From positions 28,019,956-28,083,955 of the forward strand of contig CM049312.1 of assembly GCA_026874595.1 (NCBI GenBank): a DNA stretch of 64,000 nt, in the 5' to 3' direction. The notes under the pieces are model-generated. The model had not been told where the DNA came from. It saw only the letters and a program-made list of their open reading frames with translations, and ran no database searches. Below, one piece after another: positions 1 through 9,338 of the stretch; the stretch's first letter is position 1; each line of letters opens with the position of its first letter. Both the position numbers and the translations under genes were made by a program. The DNA comes from Sipunculus nudus (lineage: Eukaryota; Annelida; Sipuncula; Golfingiida; Sipunculidae).

Positions 1-47
1 ATCAATCATTTTTCCTTGTCTAACACGTCACGTCCTTGAAAACGTAG
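1..47 (-). repeat. Inverted copy of the 129-bp repeat head
   Basis: The first 47 bases are the reverse complement of the start of the 129-bp unit that is tandemly repeated from 1114 onward. The GCTACGTTTTCAAGGACG core reads on the minus strand at about 30-47. The copy is cut by the window edge. With the 1114-1660 array it brackets the 283-870 gene in inverted orientation. Confidence 0.8.
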
Positions 48-196
48 TAAACCAGGACTGATCAGTCATGTTGATAACCGGTGACTGTGATACTTCCCGG
101 ACACAGTAGAGACGTTTGTGTCGTGGCTGTTGTGCTCACGTCTGTTGCGTGTGCAGTATGAATTATTTTTGCCCCCCCCCCCACTTACACCACACG

Positions 197-204
197 TATA
201 AAAG
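197..204 (+). promoter_or_regulatory. TATA box upstream of the 195-aa gene
   Basis: A canonical TATAAAAG lies 79 bases before the ATG at 283. A start site about 30 bases downstream would leave a 5' UTR of roughly 50 bases. An 11-base C run (about 172-182) lies just upstream. Inferred from position only. Confidence 0.5.
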
Positions 205-282
205 TTTCTCGGTGTCTCATGCAGAACCATACCAGTGCTGCTGCCCCTTCTGGCCACAGGAGTTATCAGTTAAAATACACAC

Positions 283-870
283 GTGGTCCTGGCTGCCATT
301 CCCCAGTCTATCATGGCATTGAAGAGCATCGGACAGTGCGGAGATCCCCCGTTACCAACTGCGCCTCCACCACAAACTGTGCCCTCGCCTAGTGATGAAG
401 AGATCGTCGACCCCACCGGGCAACAAACCCAAGATGGTTGGCAATGTCTGCACTGTCAAACACTGTTTAGGAGGTGGGACTGGTTACTCGGCCGCATTCC
501 GGCACAGTCCCGGTTCATCCGGCACGTTTGGGGGGAATGGGACTGTTACAAGGACTATTACGACAACGGCCGATTAACTATGTGCAAGGGCGTAGCCGAC
601 TGGTGGAAAGAACAGTTTGTTCGGCACTGTTTCCCGTCTTACGCCCGGGAGATCAATCTCCGCCACTTCAGATTGGGTGTCAGGTACGACGGGCTTCCCT
701 GTCTCGTATCCGTGAACGACACACCTGGTCAACAGTACTACATGGCATGGTTTGCGAAAAGGCGGATGAAAAAAGCGAAGGTACCACCGAAGGCTGCTTC
801 TGTCCTGATAGACCACGACGTAACGGTGGTCGAGACGAAGGATGTTGGTACCAGTGAGGACGCTGCGTAA
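283..870 (+). CDS. Uncharacterised 195-aa protein, intronless
   Basis: Family not recognised. The ORF runs from an ATG at 283 (an in-frame ATG at 313 is the alternative start) to TAA. The N-terminus is proline-rich and ends in an acidic stretch (about residues 22-50). A tryptophan- and cysteine-rich core follows (about 53-150) with a CxxC at 55-58 and further cysteines at 88, 101, 116 and 140. A basic patch at 159-170 could be a nuclear-localisation or nucleic-acid-binding segment, and the tail is acidic. There is no signal peptide or membrane segment. It lies behind a TATA box and is bracketed by inverted copies of the 129-bp repeat. Shadow ORFs overlap it in other frames, but this one has the best promoter and the most protein-like composition. 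Cellular orphan, viral gene and mobile-element gene are all possible. Confidence 0.5.
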   Translation: MVLAAIPQSIMALKSIGQCGDPPLPTAPPPQTVPSPSDEEIVDPTGQQTQDGWQCLHCQTLFRRWDWLLGRIPAQSRFIRHVWGEWDCYKDYYDNGRLTMCKGVADWWKEQFVRHCFPSYAREINLRHFRLGVRYDGLPCLVSVNDTPGQQYYMAWFAKRRMKKAKVPPKAASVLIDHDVTVVETKDVGTSEDAA

Positions 871-1113
871 GATGCGTGTGACGCCAAGTATGGTGAACAA
901 GCGTTTGACAGATGTATTGTATATGACGTGAGCGTGTAAAACCGAATGTTTATAACACTTGACCAGATTGCCGAGTCATGCATATGTTTTCACGCCACAA
1001 GTTAAAACGAAACGAATGACTCATATTGTGTACAGGAATCAGTGCTGCAGCCCAGTACATGTCAGCGTGACAGGTGTAGGGCATTGCATAACTAGAGCGT
1101 ATACTTTCAACGT

Positions 1114-1662
1114 GCTACGTTTTCAAGGACGTGGTGTGGCAGACAAGAGATGATTAATTGTCTTGTTTACGGGTGAATGTGACATATTCAGGCCTCAGAG
1201 CAGTATGAAACCAGGATAGCTTGATACATACGTAAACAAGATGCTACGTTTTCAAGGACGCAACGTGTCAGACAAGAGATGATTGATTGTCTTGTTTATG
1301 GGTGAATGTGACATATTCAGGTCACAGAGCAGTATGAAACGACGGTAGTTATAACAATATGTAAACAACTTGCTACGTTTCCAAGGCCGTGACGTGGCAG
1401 ACAAGAGATGATTGATTGTCTTGTTTACGGGTGAATGTGACATATTCAGGTCACAGAGCAGTATGAAACCAGGATAGCTTGATACATACGTAAACAACAT
1501 GCTACGTTTTCAAGGCCGTGATGTGGCAGACAAGAGATGATTCATTGTCTTGTTTACGGGTTATTGTGACTTATTCAGGTCACAGAACAGTATGAAACCA
1601 GGATAGCTTGAGACATACGTAAACAACCTGCTACGTTTCCAAGGACGAGATGTGTCAGAGAA
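1114..1662. repeat. 129-bp tandem array, about 4.3 units
   Basis: Units begin with GCTACGTTT(T/C)CAAGG at 1114, 1243, 1372, 1501 and 1630, an exact 129-base period. The last unit is truncated after about 33 bases. Each full unit carries a small dyad (ACAAGA ... TCTTGT) around the fixed text AGAGATGATT. Divergence between units is low. Nothing in it looks coding; the minus-strand ORF at 1252-1500 is a repeat artefact. Confidence 0.9.
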
Positions 1663-2111
1663 GACGGGTACAGCAAAAACCATTCGTCACCCAGATGTAT
1701 ATTTTAGGCACATCCAATGCGAATGCACGAACATCGTTTGAACAGCCAGATGTTATATGGATCTGATCAACCAGATACGACAAACATACTTATAGATGTT
1801 GATAACACTTGATACTTCCAAACTCAGAAAACGAAATTTTAAATAAATGCAAATGTGACAATATTCCAAAAATGAGTCTAAAAACTTGTTTTACTCGTTA
1901 TTTTCAACAATGTTTTGCCTGAATTTACGTCACAATACCTGTGGAACTCATAAGACGGAACTTATATAATGAATAAAATATGAAAGTTTCACGGTCTTCT
2001 TTATGCCATGATCATCCGCATATGTGATTCATGATCATTTTCTGATACATTTTATAAATACATAAAGGCACACAAAACATCCAGTTCAATTAAAGTATGC
2101 AGTCCGCACAA
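1663..2111. other. AT-rich spacer
   Basis: No convincing ORF, RNA gene or repeat was seen between the 129-bp array and the 279-bp duplication. Confidence 0.6.
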
Positions 2112-2670
2112 ATGTTGTTTCATGTGTGCAACTTAATTAGATAAATCCGTTGTCTATCTGATATAGTTCTACTTGTCGTCGGCAGGTGGCGATACTGACG
2201 CCAATATATTGGTCAGCAACACAAAATGGCCATTTGCCGGACAACGGTCTACACAACATTTACGAAATACCTGCAATAATTTTAGTAAAAATATGCCTCA
2301 AACGTTCAACGAGTGACATTCGTGATATATTTTCCAGTTTGCGGGTACATCTTGCACAAACGTGAAATCTGCCGCACACCAAAGATTTCAATGTTGTTTC
2401 ATGTGTGCAACTTAATTAGATAAATCCGTTGTCTATCTGATATAGTTCCACTTGTCGTCGGCAGGTGGCGATACTGACACCGTCATATTGGTCAGCAACA
2501 CAAAATGGCCATTTGCCGGACAACGGTCTACACAACATTTACAAAATATGTGCTAAAATCTTTGGAAAAATATGCTTTAAGCGTTCAACGAGTAACATTT
2601 GCGATATCTTTTTCAGTTTGCGCGTACATCTTGCACAAACGTGAAATCTGCCGCACACCAAAGATTTCAA
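2112..2670. repeat. 279-bp tandem duplication at the palindrome's outer left arm
   Basis: The text starting TGTTGTTTCATGTGTGCAAC at about 2113 recurs at about 2392. Both copies continue through the same blocks: TTGTCGTCGGCAGGTGGCGA, the CAACGGTCTACACAACATTT segment, and CCGCACACCAAAGATTTCAA. Part of the unit (from about 2210) recurs inverted near 6180-6310. Confidence 0.85.
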
Positions 2671-2687
2671 TGTGTCCACAACCCTAC

Positions 2688-2695
2688 TATATAAG
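2688..2695 (+). promoter_or_regulatory. TATA box on the left arm, facing the palindrome centre
   Basis: TATATAAG lies in the block CCCTACTATATAAGCAGGCC. About 22 bases downstream is TCAGTTGAGAGCGCTCTC, which contains the dyad GAGAGCGCTCTC. The same block is present inverted on the right arm, so two promoter-like sites converge on the palindrome core. Confidence 0.4.
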
Positions 2696-2924
2696 CAGGC
2701 CGAGTCTATTATACTATCAGTTGAGAGCGCTCTCTGGGCGCTTTTGGGTCCCAGACGGCACCCCTGTGGGGGAGGGGGGGACCCCTCCCTCTGCCTTATG
2801 TCAAGAAGTAGTAGAGTTGTGGGTCTGTGGCCGGTTGTGTGGTTCAAGTCAGAACTAGACCGGTTGTAGGTTTGGGGATCACCGGCAGGAGGTGAATAAG
2901 GGTCGGTTGGATGTGAAAGGTCGG

Positions 2925-3145
2925 TTGGGGTCGTCGAGATCGGATGTGAAAGGTCAACAGGGGTCGCCGGGGGGGGGAGAACAGGGGAGTTCTGGATGGG
3001 ATCGGGTCGAAGGGGAAAGGTCAGCAGGGGTCGCCTGGGGGGGGGGGGGGGGGAAGGAAAGGGGAGTTGTGAGTGGGATCGGGTCGGAGGTGAAAGGTCA
3101 ACAGGGGTCACAAGGGGGGGAACAGGGGAGTCCTAGGTGGGTTCG
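2925..3145. repeat. G-rich minisatellite of the left arm
   Basis: Irregular repeats of GGTCAACAGGGGTCGC and ACAGGGGAGT are separated by homopolymer G runs, the longest near 3038-3052. It is the left-arm counterpart of the C-rich repeat at 5304-5650. Apparent ORFs on both strands are low-complexity artefacts. Confidence 0.75.
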
Positions 3146-3262
3146 TATACGGATGTGAATGGTTAAAGAGTGATCGTCGGGTATCATCGGTACTGGGAAA
3201 GCCAACGGTGTGCAACGCACGTCAAAGCACAATGGGATCGTTCCGATCACCACAGAATCTCC

Positions 3263-4396
3263 CCTGGGGCCGAGGCCCCTATAGCGGTTTCTCCACAGGG
3301 GTCGTGGTGGGGGCCTCGCCCCCAGGGGATAATACTTTATGGGGGATCGATCCCTAAAACGAATACACACAGGGGGCGAGGCCCCCATAAGGAATTACAT
3401 GGAGGGCCCGTGGTGGGGGCCTCGCCCCCAGGGGATTATACTTTATGGGGGATCGATCCCTAAAAAGAATATACACAGGGGGCGAGGCCCCCATAAGGAA
3501 TTACATGGAAGGCCCGTGGTGGGGGCCTCGCCCCCAGGGGAAAATACTTTATTTTGGATCGATCCCTAAAAAGAATACACACAGGGGGCGAGGCCCCCAT
3601 AAGGAATTACATGGAAGGCCCGTGGTGGGGGCCTCGCCCCCAGGGGAAAATACTTTATGTGGGATCGATCCCTACAAAGAATATACCCGGGGGCGAAGCC
3701 CCCATAAGGAATTACATGGAAGGCACGTAGTGGGGGCCTCGCCCCCAGGGGAAAATACTTTATGTGGGATCGATCCCTACAAAGAATATACCCGGGGGCG
3801 AAGCCCCCATAAGGAATTACATGGAAGGCACGTAGTGGGGGCCTCGCCCCCAGGGGAAAATACTTTATGTGGGATCGATCCCTACAAAGAATATACCCAG
3901 GGGGCGAGGCCCCCATAAGGAATTACATGGAAGGCCCGTGGTGGGGGCCTCGCCCCCAGGGGAAAATACTTTATGTGGGATCGATCCCTACAAAGAATAT
4001 ACCCAGGGGGCGAAGCCCCCATCAGGAATTACATGGAAGGCACGTGGTGGGGGCCTCGCCCCCAGGGGATAATAATTTATGTGGGATCGATCCCTACAAA
4101 GAATATACACTGGGGGCGAGGCCCCCATAAGGAAATACATGGAAGGCACGTGGTGGGGGCCTCGCCCCCAGGGGATAATAATTTATGTGGGATCGATCCC
4201 TACAAAGAATATACACTGGGGGCGAGGCCCCCATAAGGAAATACATGGAAGGCACGTGGTGGGGGCCTCGCCCCCAGGGGATAATAATTTATGTGGGATC
4301 GATCCCTAAAAAGAATATATACTGGGGGCGAGGCCCCCATAAGGATTTAGATGGAGGGCCCGTGGTGGGGGCCTCGCCCCCCGGGAATATTCATTT
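3263..4396 (+). repeat. 106-bp GC-rich tandem array, forward half (10 units)
   Basis: The 12-base palindrome GGGATCGATCCC recurs about every 106 bases, at about 3345, 3451, 3557, 3663, 3769, 3875, 3981, 4087, 4193 and 4299. Each unit also holds GGGGGCGAGGCCCCC and its reverse complement GGGGGCCTCGCCCCC, so a single unit can fold on itself. Because 106 is not a multiple of 3 and stops are rare, overlapping ORFs appear in all frames and both strands. They encode permuted copies of the same low-complexity peptide and should not be called genes. Confidence 0.92.
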
Positions 4397-4398
4397 TA

Positions 4399-4467
4399 GG
4401 GATCGAGGCGCCGAAAGCGCCCTCCATACATACATCTGTGTATTGGCGCCTTCGGCGCCCCGATCCC
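4399..4467. repeat. Hairpin at the centre of the palindrome
   Basis: A 23-base left arm (4399-4421) pairs with a 23-base right arm (4445-4467) with two mismatches, around a 23-base loop. The stem contains GGCGCCGAAAGCGCC against GGCGCCTTCGGCGCC. It marks the turning point where the 106-bp units change orientation. Confidence 0.9.
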
Positions 4468-5195
4468 CATACAGTATTCTCCCGGGGGCGAGGCCCCCAT
4501 CACGATCCTTCCATATATTTCCTTATGGGGGCCTCGCCCCCGGGGTATATTCTTTTTAGGGATCGATCCCACATAAAGTATTTTCCCCTGGGGGCGAGGC
4601 CCCCACCACGGGCCTTCCATGTAATTCCTTATGGGGGCCTCGCCCCCTGTGTATATTCTTTTTAGGGATCGATCCCACATAAAGTATTTTCCCCTGGGGG
4701 CGAGGCCCCCACCACGGGCCTTCCATGTAATTCCTTATGGGGGCCTCGCCCCCTGTGTATATTCTTTTTAGGGATCGATCCCCCATAAAATATTATTCCC
4801 GGGGGCGAGGCCCCCACCACGGGCCCTCCATGTAATTCCTTATGGGGGCCTCGCCCCCTGTGTATATTCTTTTTAGGGATCGATCCCACATAAAGTATTA
4901 TCACCGGGGGGCGAGGCCCCCACCACGGGCCTTCCATATATTTCCTTATGGGGGCCTCGCCCCCGGGGTATATTCTTTTTAGGGATCGATCCCCCATAAA
5001 GTATTATTCCCGGGGGCGAGGCCCCCACCACAGGCCTTCCATGTAATTCCTTATGGGGGCCTCGCCCCCTGTGTATATTCTTTGTAGGGATCGATCCCAC
5101 ATAAAGTATTCTTCCCGGGGGCGAAGCCCCCACCACGAGCCCTGTGGAGAAATTTCTATAGGGGCCTCGGCCCCAGTGGAGACCCTCTGTCGGGA
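4468..5195 (-). repeat. 106-bp GC-rich tandem array, inverted half (6 units)
   Basis: The same unit as in the forward half, in reverse orientation, with GGGATCGATCCC at about 4559, 4665, 4771, 4877, 4983 and 5089. The array ends in a mirrored flank (about 5157-5206) matching 3237-3283. It has fewer copies than the forward half, so the palindrome is lopsided. Confidence 0.9.
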
Positions 5196-5303
5196 TCTGA
5201 ACGATCCCCTAGTGCTTTGACATGCGTCGACACCTGTGGCTTTTCCAGTACAGATGATATCCGATGAACACTCTTTAACCATTCACATGGGTCTCCGATC
5301 CCA

Positions 5304-5650
5304 ACCAGGACTCCCCTGTTCCCCCCCGCCGGGCGATCCTACCCAGAACTCCCCTGTTCCTCCCCCCCCCCGGCGATCCCACCCAGAACTCCCCTGGTCC
5401 CCCCCCCCCGGTAAACCCAACCAGGACTCCCCTGTTCCCCCCCGCCGGGCGATCCTACCCAGAACTCCCCTGTTCCTCCCCCCCCCCCCGGCGATCCCAC
5501 CCAGAACTCCCCTGGTCCCCCCCCCGGTAAACCCAACCAGGACTCCCCTGTTCCCCCCCGCCGGGCGATCCTACCCAGAACTCCCCTGTTCCTCCCCCCC
5601 CCCCGGCGATCCCACCCAGAACTCCCCTGGTCCCCCCCCGGTAAACCCTA
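5304..5650. repeat. C-rich minisatellite, about 115 bp x 3
   Basis: The text AACCAGGACTCCCCTG recurs at about 5304, 5419 and 5535, each followed by CCGGGCGATCCTACCCAGAA and long C runs of variable length. It is the mirror counterpart of 2925-3145, but its unit organisation differs. Confidence 0.85.
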
Positions 5651-5897
5651 CTGACCTTTCATCTCTAACCTCGACGACCCAGACCGACCTTTCACATCCT
5701 ACCGACTCTTCTTCCCCCCCCCCCTGCCGGCGATCCCCAAACCTACAACTGGTCTACTTCTGACTTGAACCACACAACCGACCCCTGGTGGCCACAAGCC
5801 CACAACTCTACTACTTCTCGACATAAGGCAGAGGGAGGGGCCGCCCCCTCCCCCCCTCAAGTCCCCCCCTCCCCCACAGGGGAGCCGTCTGGGAGCC

Positions 5898-5901
5898 AAA
5901 A
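5898..5901 (-). terminator. Pol III terminator for tRNA-Asn
   Basis: On the minus strand a TTTT lies 19 bases past the 3' end of the tRNA, a suitable position for RNA polymerase III termination. Confidence 0.5.
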
Positions 5902-5919
5902 GCGCCCATAGAGGTATAA

Positions 5920-5992
5920 CGTCCCTGGGTGGGCTCGAACCACCAACCTTCCGATTAACAGCCGGACGCGCTAACCATTGCGCCACAGGGAC
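5920..5992 (-). tRNA. tRNA-Asn (anticodon GTT)
   Basis: A 73-base minus-strand gene with a perfect 7-bp acceptor stem (GTCCCTG with CAGGGAC), D arm GCGC/GCGC, anticodon loop CTGTTAA giving GTT, and a T arm with TTCGAGC flanked by GGTGG and CCACC. The discriminator base is G. A-box and B-box internal promoters are conserved, there is no intron, and CCA is not encoded, as expected in eukaryotes. It should charge asparagine if transcribed. It sits only on the right arm of the palindrome, between two direct copies of an arm segment (about 5877-5914 and 6085-6121), as if it arrived in a 0.2-kb duplication. Confidence 0.95.
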
Positions 5993-6156
5993 TACATGCT
6001 TTGTGTACGTGAGTTTCTTATGTTATCATGAACAGGTACTGTTCCTTGATTTGATTGGCTGATGGAAAGTGTGACGTCACAGACACAGGGGAGCCGTCTG
6101 GGACCAAAAAGCGCCCATAGAGCGCTCTCAACTGATAGTATTATAGAGCCGGCCTG

Positions 6157-6164
6157 CTTATATA
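6157..6164 (-). promoter_or_regulatory. TATA box on the right arm, facing the palindrome centre
   Basis: On the minus strand TATATAAGCAGGCC matches the left-arm box at 2688. Any transcript would run through the GAGAGCGCTCT block, the tRNA segment and the C-rich repeat toward the 106-bp array. Confidence 0.4.
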
Positions 6165-6476
6165 GTAGGGTTGTGGACACATTTAATCTTTGGTGTGTGT
6201 GTTACTCGTGGAATGTTTGAGGCATATTTTTCCTAAAATTTTAGCAGGTATTTCGTAAATGTCATGTAGACCGTTGTCCGGCAAAGGGCTATTTTGTTGT
6301 GTTGACCAGTGCTGTATGAGGCAGCGCCCCCCTATCGTATGTTACCGGAACTATTTTAACCATGTCCACAGAGGAGATATGTGTAACAGATTTAATATCT
6401 GAGTCAGACTTAGAATGACTGAATGCTGGCATCGGGGTGGATCGTGAAATATGTTTCGATAGCATGGAGTCTATCA

Positions 6477-6483
<7 letters not shown>

Positions 6484-6525
<42 letters not shown>
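6484..6525. repeat. (AT)n microsatellite
   Basis: About 21 uninterrupted AT units just outside the right arm of the palindrome. Confidence 0.95.
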
Positions 6526-7182
6526 ACATTTTTAATGATGGCATGTAAAATGGGCGTACCGAAAATATAAAGCCATATTTATTCAAGATAGGGCTGGTTC
6601 GAAATTTACCATTGTGGAACATCTGCGATTTATTAATTCATCAACCCGGTCTCGTTCTTACGTGGGATAAATGGTGAGTCTGTATCCTGCATATATGAAA
6701 TACTGTATGTTTACGTATCGAAAAGTCCCGTGCATAGTTTGTCTGTAAAAGGCCCTGTGGCGGTGTTTTCATGTTACAGACCGTTGGACTGTGGGTCACG
6801 TACCATTAGCCTAGAACGGGACGGGAAAACTGTGATCAATAGTGTTTTTTACGTTATATCACATACCATACAGACGCTGTCGTACAATGTCCTTTTCAGA
6901 AAACAACAAGCCGTACGTTTGAGACTATTATCTATTGTTAAGCCGTATAATAATATATATATCATCATCCTTTAAACGTACCAAGTGGGTTTTTTTGTAT
7001 GTTGTTATACTCCACTTGCCTGGTTTGTTTTTACCTTTTAACATAATCTTTGTCACGATCACTGGTAAACAACATGATTAATCAGTCTAAACACAACTAT
7101 TTTGCGTGACTCACAGTGTAACACGACACGTTGTTGTGGGTTAGTCTAAATGTTAAGCATACTGTCAACAGGACAAGGCACT
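6526..7182. other. Spacer without a supported gene
   Basis: Only an ORF lacking an ATG (6730-6975, starting at GTG) is present. No RNA gene or repeat was recognised. Confidence 0.5.
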
Positions 7183-7190
7183 TATATAAA
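7183..7190 (+). promoter_or_regulatory. TATA box upstream of the 91-aa ORF
   Basis: TATATAAA lies 139 bases before the ATG at 7329. The intervening 5' UTR has no competing ATG in a good context until close to that start. Confidence 0.45.
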
Positions 7191-7328
7191 GCCCCAGATC
7201 GGCCGCGTTTACTGTCACACTGTCTCTTGTGGAAGAAACGTGAGGGATAGGCTGCACCACGCACATAGTGGTCACATGTTTTATTTCATTCAACGTCTTG
7301 TAAACTGCGATTGGTAGTCGTACCAATA

Positions 7329-7604
7329 ATGAACGTGGTGGTTGTCGATACAGACACTGGGCTCACGACAACACACCTGGTGAACAGGAACAACTGCGAT
7401 AGGCGGTATCTTGCCAAAGAAAACGTGTTCGGAAAGGGAGGGTGTAGAAAACTGATCGTCGGGTCCGTCGAATGGGATAACTTGTTTTTCTCTTCCGGAC
7501 AGCCATATCCAACACATCACTGCCATTTCCATTTCATGGGTGTGGACTTTTGTGGTTTGGAAAAGAGACACGTTATCTCCAAATCTGACATCAAAGACAA
7601 GTGA
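7329..7604 (+). CDS. Uncharacterised 91-aa protein
   Basis: Family not recognised. The start is the ATG at 7329; the frame is open a little further upstream but without another ATG. A short hydrophobic, valine-rich beginning leads into a T/N-rich segment, then a region rich in aromatic, His and Cys residues (THHCHFHFMGVDFCG), and a basic end. The His/Cys cluster could bind metal, but this is only a suggestion. A longer minus-strand ORF (7290-7634) overlaps it. The plus-strand frame is preferred because of the TATA box at 7183 and because the neighbouring genes share its strand. Confidence 0.35.
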   Translation: MNVVVVDTDTGLTTTHLVNRNNCDRRYLAKENVFGKGGCRKLIVGSVEWDNLFFSSGQPYPTHHCHFHFMGVDFCGLEKRHVISKSDIKDK

Positions 7605-8032
7605 ATAAACGACACGCACCTCAAAAGACGACAAGGGGATCTACATCGAACGTGTTATATTACATACGGGACTACTATGGCGTGTAGTGCTTGGCACAAC
7701 CACACTGTCATAATATTTACAATGAACACTGCTGGTGGCTTTACAAACCAGGCGGCAGAAAATGAGGAGGTTATATTTGTGTTAGAGTTCCTTGGAGCGA
7801 GCTGAGAAACACGTAGATATAACAGCATACAGACTCATCAGCCGCACATACCCGCTTACTTCAGAAACATTATAACCGCGCAAACATAATTCAATTTAGC
7901 GAAACTGCGTCATATGACTATATTTGTTTTGGAGGGACAGTTATATCACGTGGCTGCCGCACTACGAGTCAGGGCGTGCAATGCGGGACGCTTGTGAGCA
8001 GCAAACGTACGAATAACGCGCTTTCGGCAAAG
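7605..8032 (+). other. Upstream region of the first secreted Ig/FN3 gene
   Basis: No ORF of note. The last ~60 bases before the 8033 ATG resemble the same region before the 9339 ATG (CGGGACGCT-GTGAG-AGCAA), so the duplicated unit includes 5' flank. A weak TATA-like GTTATATCACG lies near 7940. Confidence 0.5.
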
Positions 8033-8860
8033 ATGAAACCGCTGCCGCCCATGTTGCATCTGTTCACACTGTGGGCAGGCTGCCTTTATGTGATTGAAGG
8101 CAGTCGCACAGTCACTTTCCATGACTACGCGTCTTACACATCGGATAAAAAGATGTGCTCCGACCCTTACCAGTATCGAATCGAGGCGTACGACAACAAG
8201 ACACTGGAGTTCGGCGATGGTGACACGATCACTGTGCGGTGCCGTTTGGGATGCAATGTTTACAAGAAAGACCCTTGCCCTTCGGTTACGACCATGGGGT
8301 TCGGACTGTCTACAGGAGTACTCGAGCTGTTCAATATGTCGTCGCCGAGAGTGTTCGTAGAAAATTCAACCTCTGGACGGGCGAATGCCTTATTCAACAT
8401 ATCCGCCGACGAATTGCCCAACGGATTCTCTGCCGTGTACTGCGGCTGTGGATGTTTTGTTTGCTCCGCCCTGAGAAGCAGCGCCCTCTATTTGAAGGTG
8501 GTGGACACGGCCGCCCCAAAGAAACCGAAGCAGCCACCGAAGCAGGTCACGAAAACTCTCAAAACTAATTATGTGACATGGAACCGCCCAGCCGCTCCTG
8601 GAACATACCGGTACAAGGTGATCTACCAAAAGGTCCCTGACACAGAAAATCCACCGGGCAGCTCGGTTTACGATCCAAACTACAGGTGGGTTCCTCAGGT
8701 AGAGACCCACGTCCACACCGTTGCCACCAATTCTGCGAAGCTCGTCCATGCTGAGCCGTCCACCAAGTATCTCGTGTACGTGGCCGCAGAAATGAACCGC
8801 ACGAACCGTTGGTCCACGATATCGCGAGGTGGTTTCATAACTCCCGAACCATGTCCTTAA
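8033..8860 (+). CDS. Secreted Ig-like/FN3-like protein, copy 1 (275 aa)
   Basis: I chose the ATG at 8033, not the one at 7976, because it aligns with the start of copy 2. Residues 1 to about 23 form a signal peptide (MKPLPPMLHLFTLW...). The first domain (about 24-165) has an Ig-like cysteine pair, TVRCRLGC early and SAVYCGCGC late, with extra cysteines in the latter and N-glycosylation sites (NMSS, NSTS, NISA). The second domain (about 175-270) has FN3 hallmarks: NYVTW, RYKVIY and TKYLVYVAAE. There is no membrane anchor, so it is likely secreted. Domain calls rest on motif pattern only. A receptor-like or decoy role is conceivable but unproven. The gene is intronless, which is unusual for an animal Ig/FN3 gene. 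Confidence 0.75.
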   Translation: MKPLPPMLHLFTLWAGCLYVIEGSRTVTFHDYASYTSDKKMCSDPYQYRIEAYDNKTLEFGDGDTITVRCRLGCNVYKKDPCPSVTTMGFGLSTGVLELFNMSSPRVFVENSTSGRANALFNISADELPNGFSAVYCGCGCFVCSALRSSALYLKVVDTAAPKKPKQPPKQVTKTLKTNYVTWNRPAAPGTYRYKVIYQKVPDTENPPGSSVYDPNYRWVPQVETHVHTVATNSAKLVHAEPSTKYLVYVAAEMNRTNRWSTISRGGFITPEPCP

Positions 8861-9338
8861 CACTATCTGAATGTCAAACGCGATTTCATAGTCAATTAAT
8901 GCTTTTATTTTATGATGGCCAATAACATGTTTTCTGTTCTTTTGTATGTACCGTGTTTCACGTACATCTGTGTTTACATTTAACTTATGCCGAACACATT
9001 TTATTGTTTCTCGTATGTGTATCTTTTTTCGTTGTGTCGTTTGTATGTATACTGGAATATACCCTGATGCCGATATTGTTACGTCGCTTGCACCAGGAAC
9101 ATTGCCAGATAATATGAATCAGCAAGAACACGTCGGCTGATTATTTGTTTTGTTTTATGGGGGGGGGGGGGGTCATGTTTCCGATGTCACGTGACGGTAC
9201 TCGCATGTTATATATGTGGTCGCAGCACGTCGACTCAGATCATTTTAAACGGGACGCTGGTGAGAAGCAAGCGTGCAGCAAACGGCCTCCAGCCCTTACC
9301 GTTGACTGTACGTAAGACAAACCAGGAAGGGAGACAAT
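8861..9338. other. Intergenic spacer with a G14 run
   Basis: AT-rich sequence between the two Ig/FN3 genes. A run of about 14 G lies near 9160-9173. TATATATG near 9209 is a possible TATA element for copy 2. The ORF at 8946-9140 has no supporting feature. Confidence 0.5.

Larger units (their letters stand above)
2210..6310. repeat. Giant inverted repeat (about 4.1-kb imperfect palindrome)
   Basis: The left arm (about 2210-4421) and right arm (about 4445-6310) match in reverse complement with the same order of blocks: CAACGGTCTAC segment, CTATATAAGCAGG segment, GAGAGCGCTCT block, CC-rich block, TTTGGGGATC segment, G/C-rich minisatellite, a unique block around GATCGTTCCGATC, then the 106-bp array. 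The arms have diverged, and their minisatellites differ in copy number. The centre is a short GC hairpin. Only the right arm carries a tRNA-Asn gene. No transposase or clear target-site duplication was found. It could be a foldback element, an inverted segmental duplication, or an inverted-repeat region of a viral genome. Confidence 0.85.

Noticed and set aside
1114-1662. CRISPR-like array
   Set aside because: The 129-bp units are contiguous repeats with no unique spacers, in a eukaryotic context.
2539-3158. Overlapping ORFs in the G/C-rich minisatellites (and at 5236-5763)
   Set aside because: Proline- or glycine-rich low-complexity products of homopolymer and minisatellite DNA, with no start or promoter support.
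3098-5282. Many long overlapping ORFs on both strands across the 106-bp array
   Set aside because: All frames on both strands are open because the GC-rich 106-bp unit lacks stops. The products are permuted copies of the same low-complexity peptide, and mirror versions of each other.
6730-6975. 81-aa plus-strand ORF
   Set aside because: It begins at GTG with no ATG, and no domain, promoter or paralogue supports it.
7290-7634. 114-aa minus-strand ORF overlapping the 91-aa gene
   Set aside because: It is the antisense of a plus-strand frame that has a TATA box and lies in line with its neighbours.
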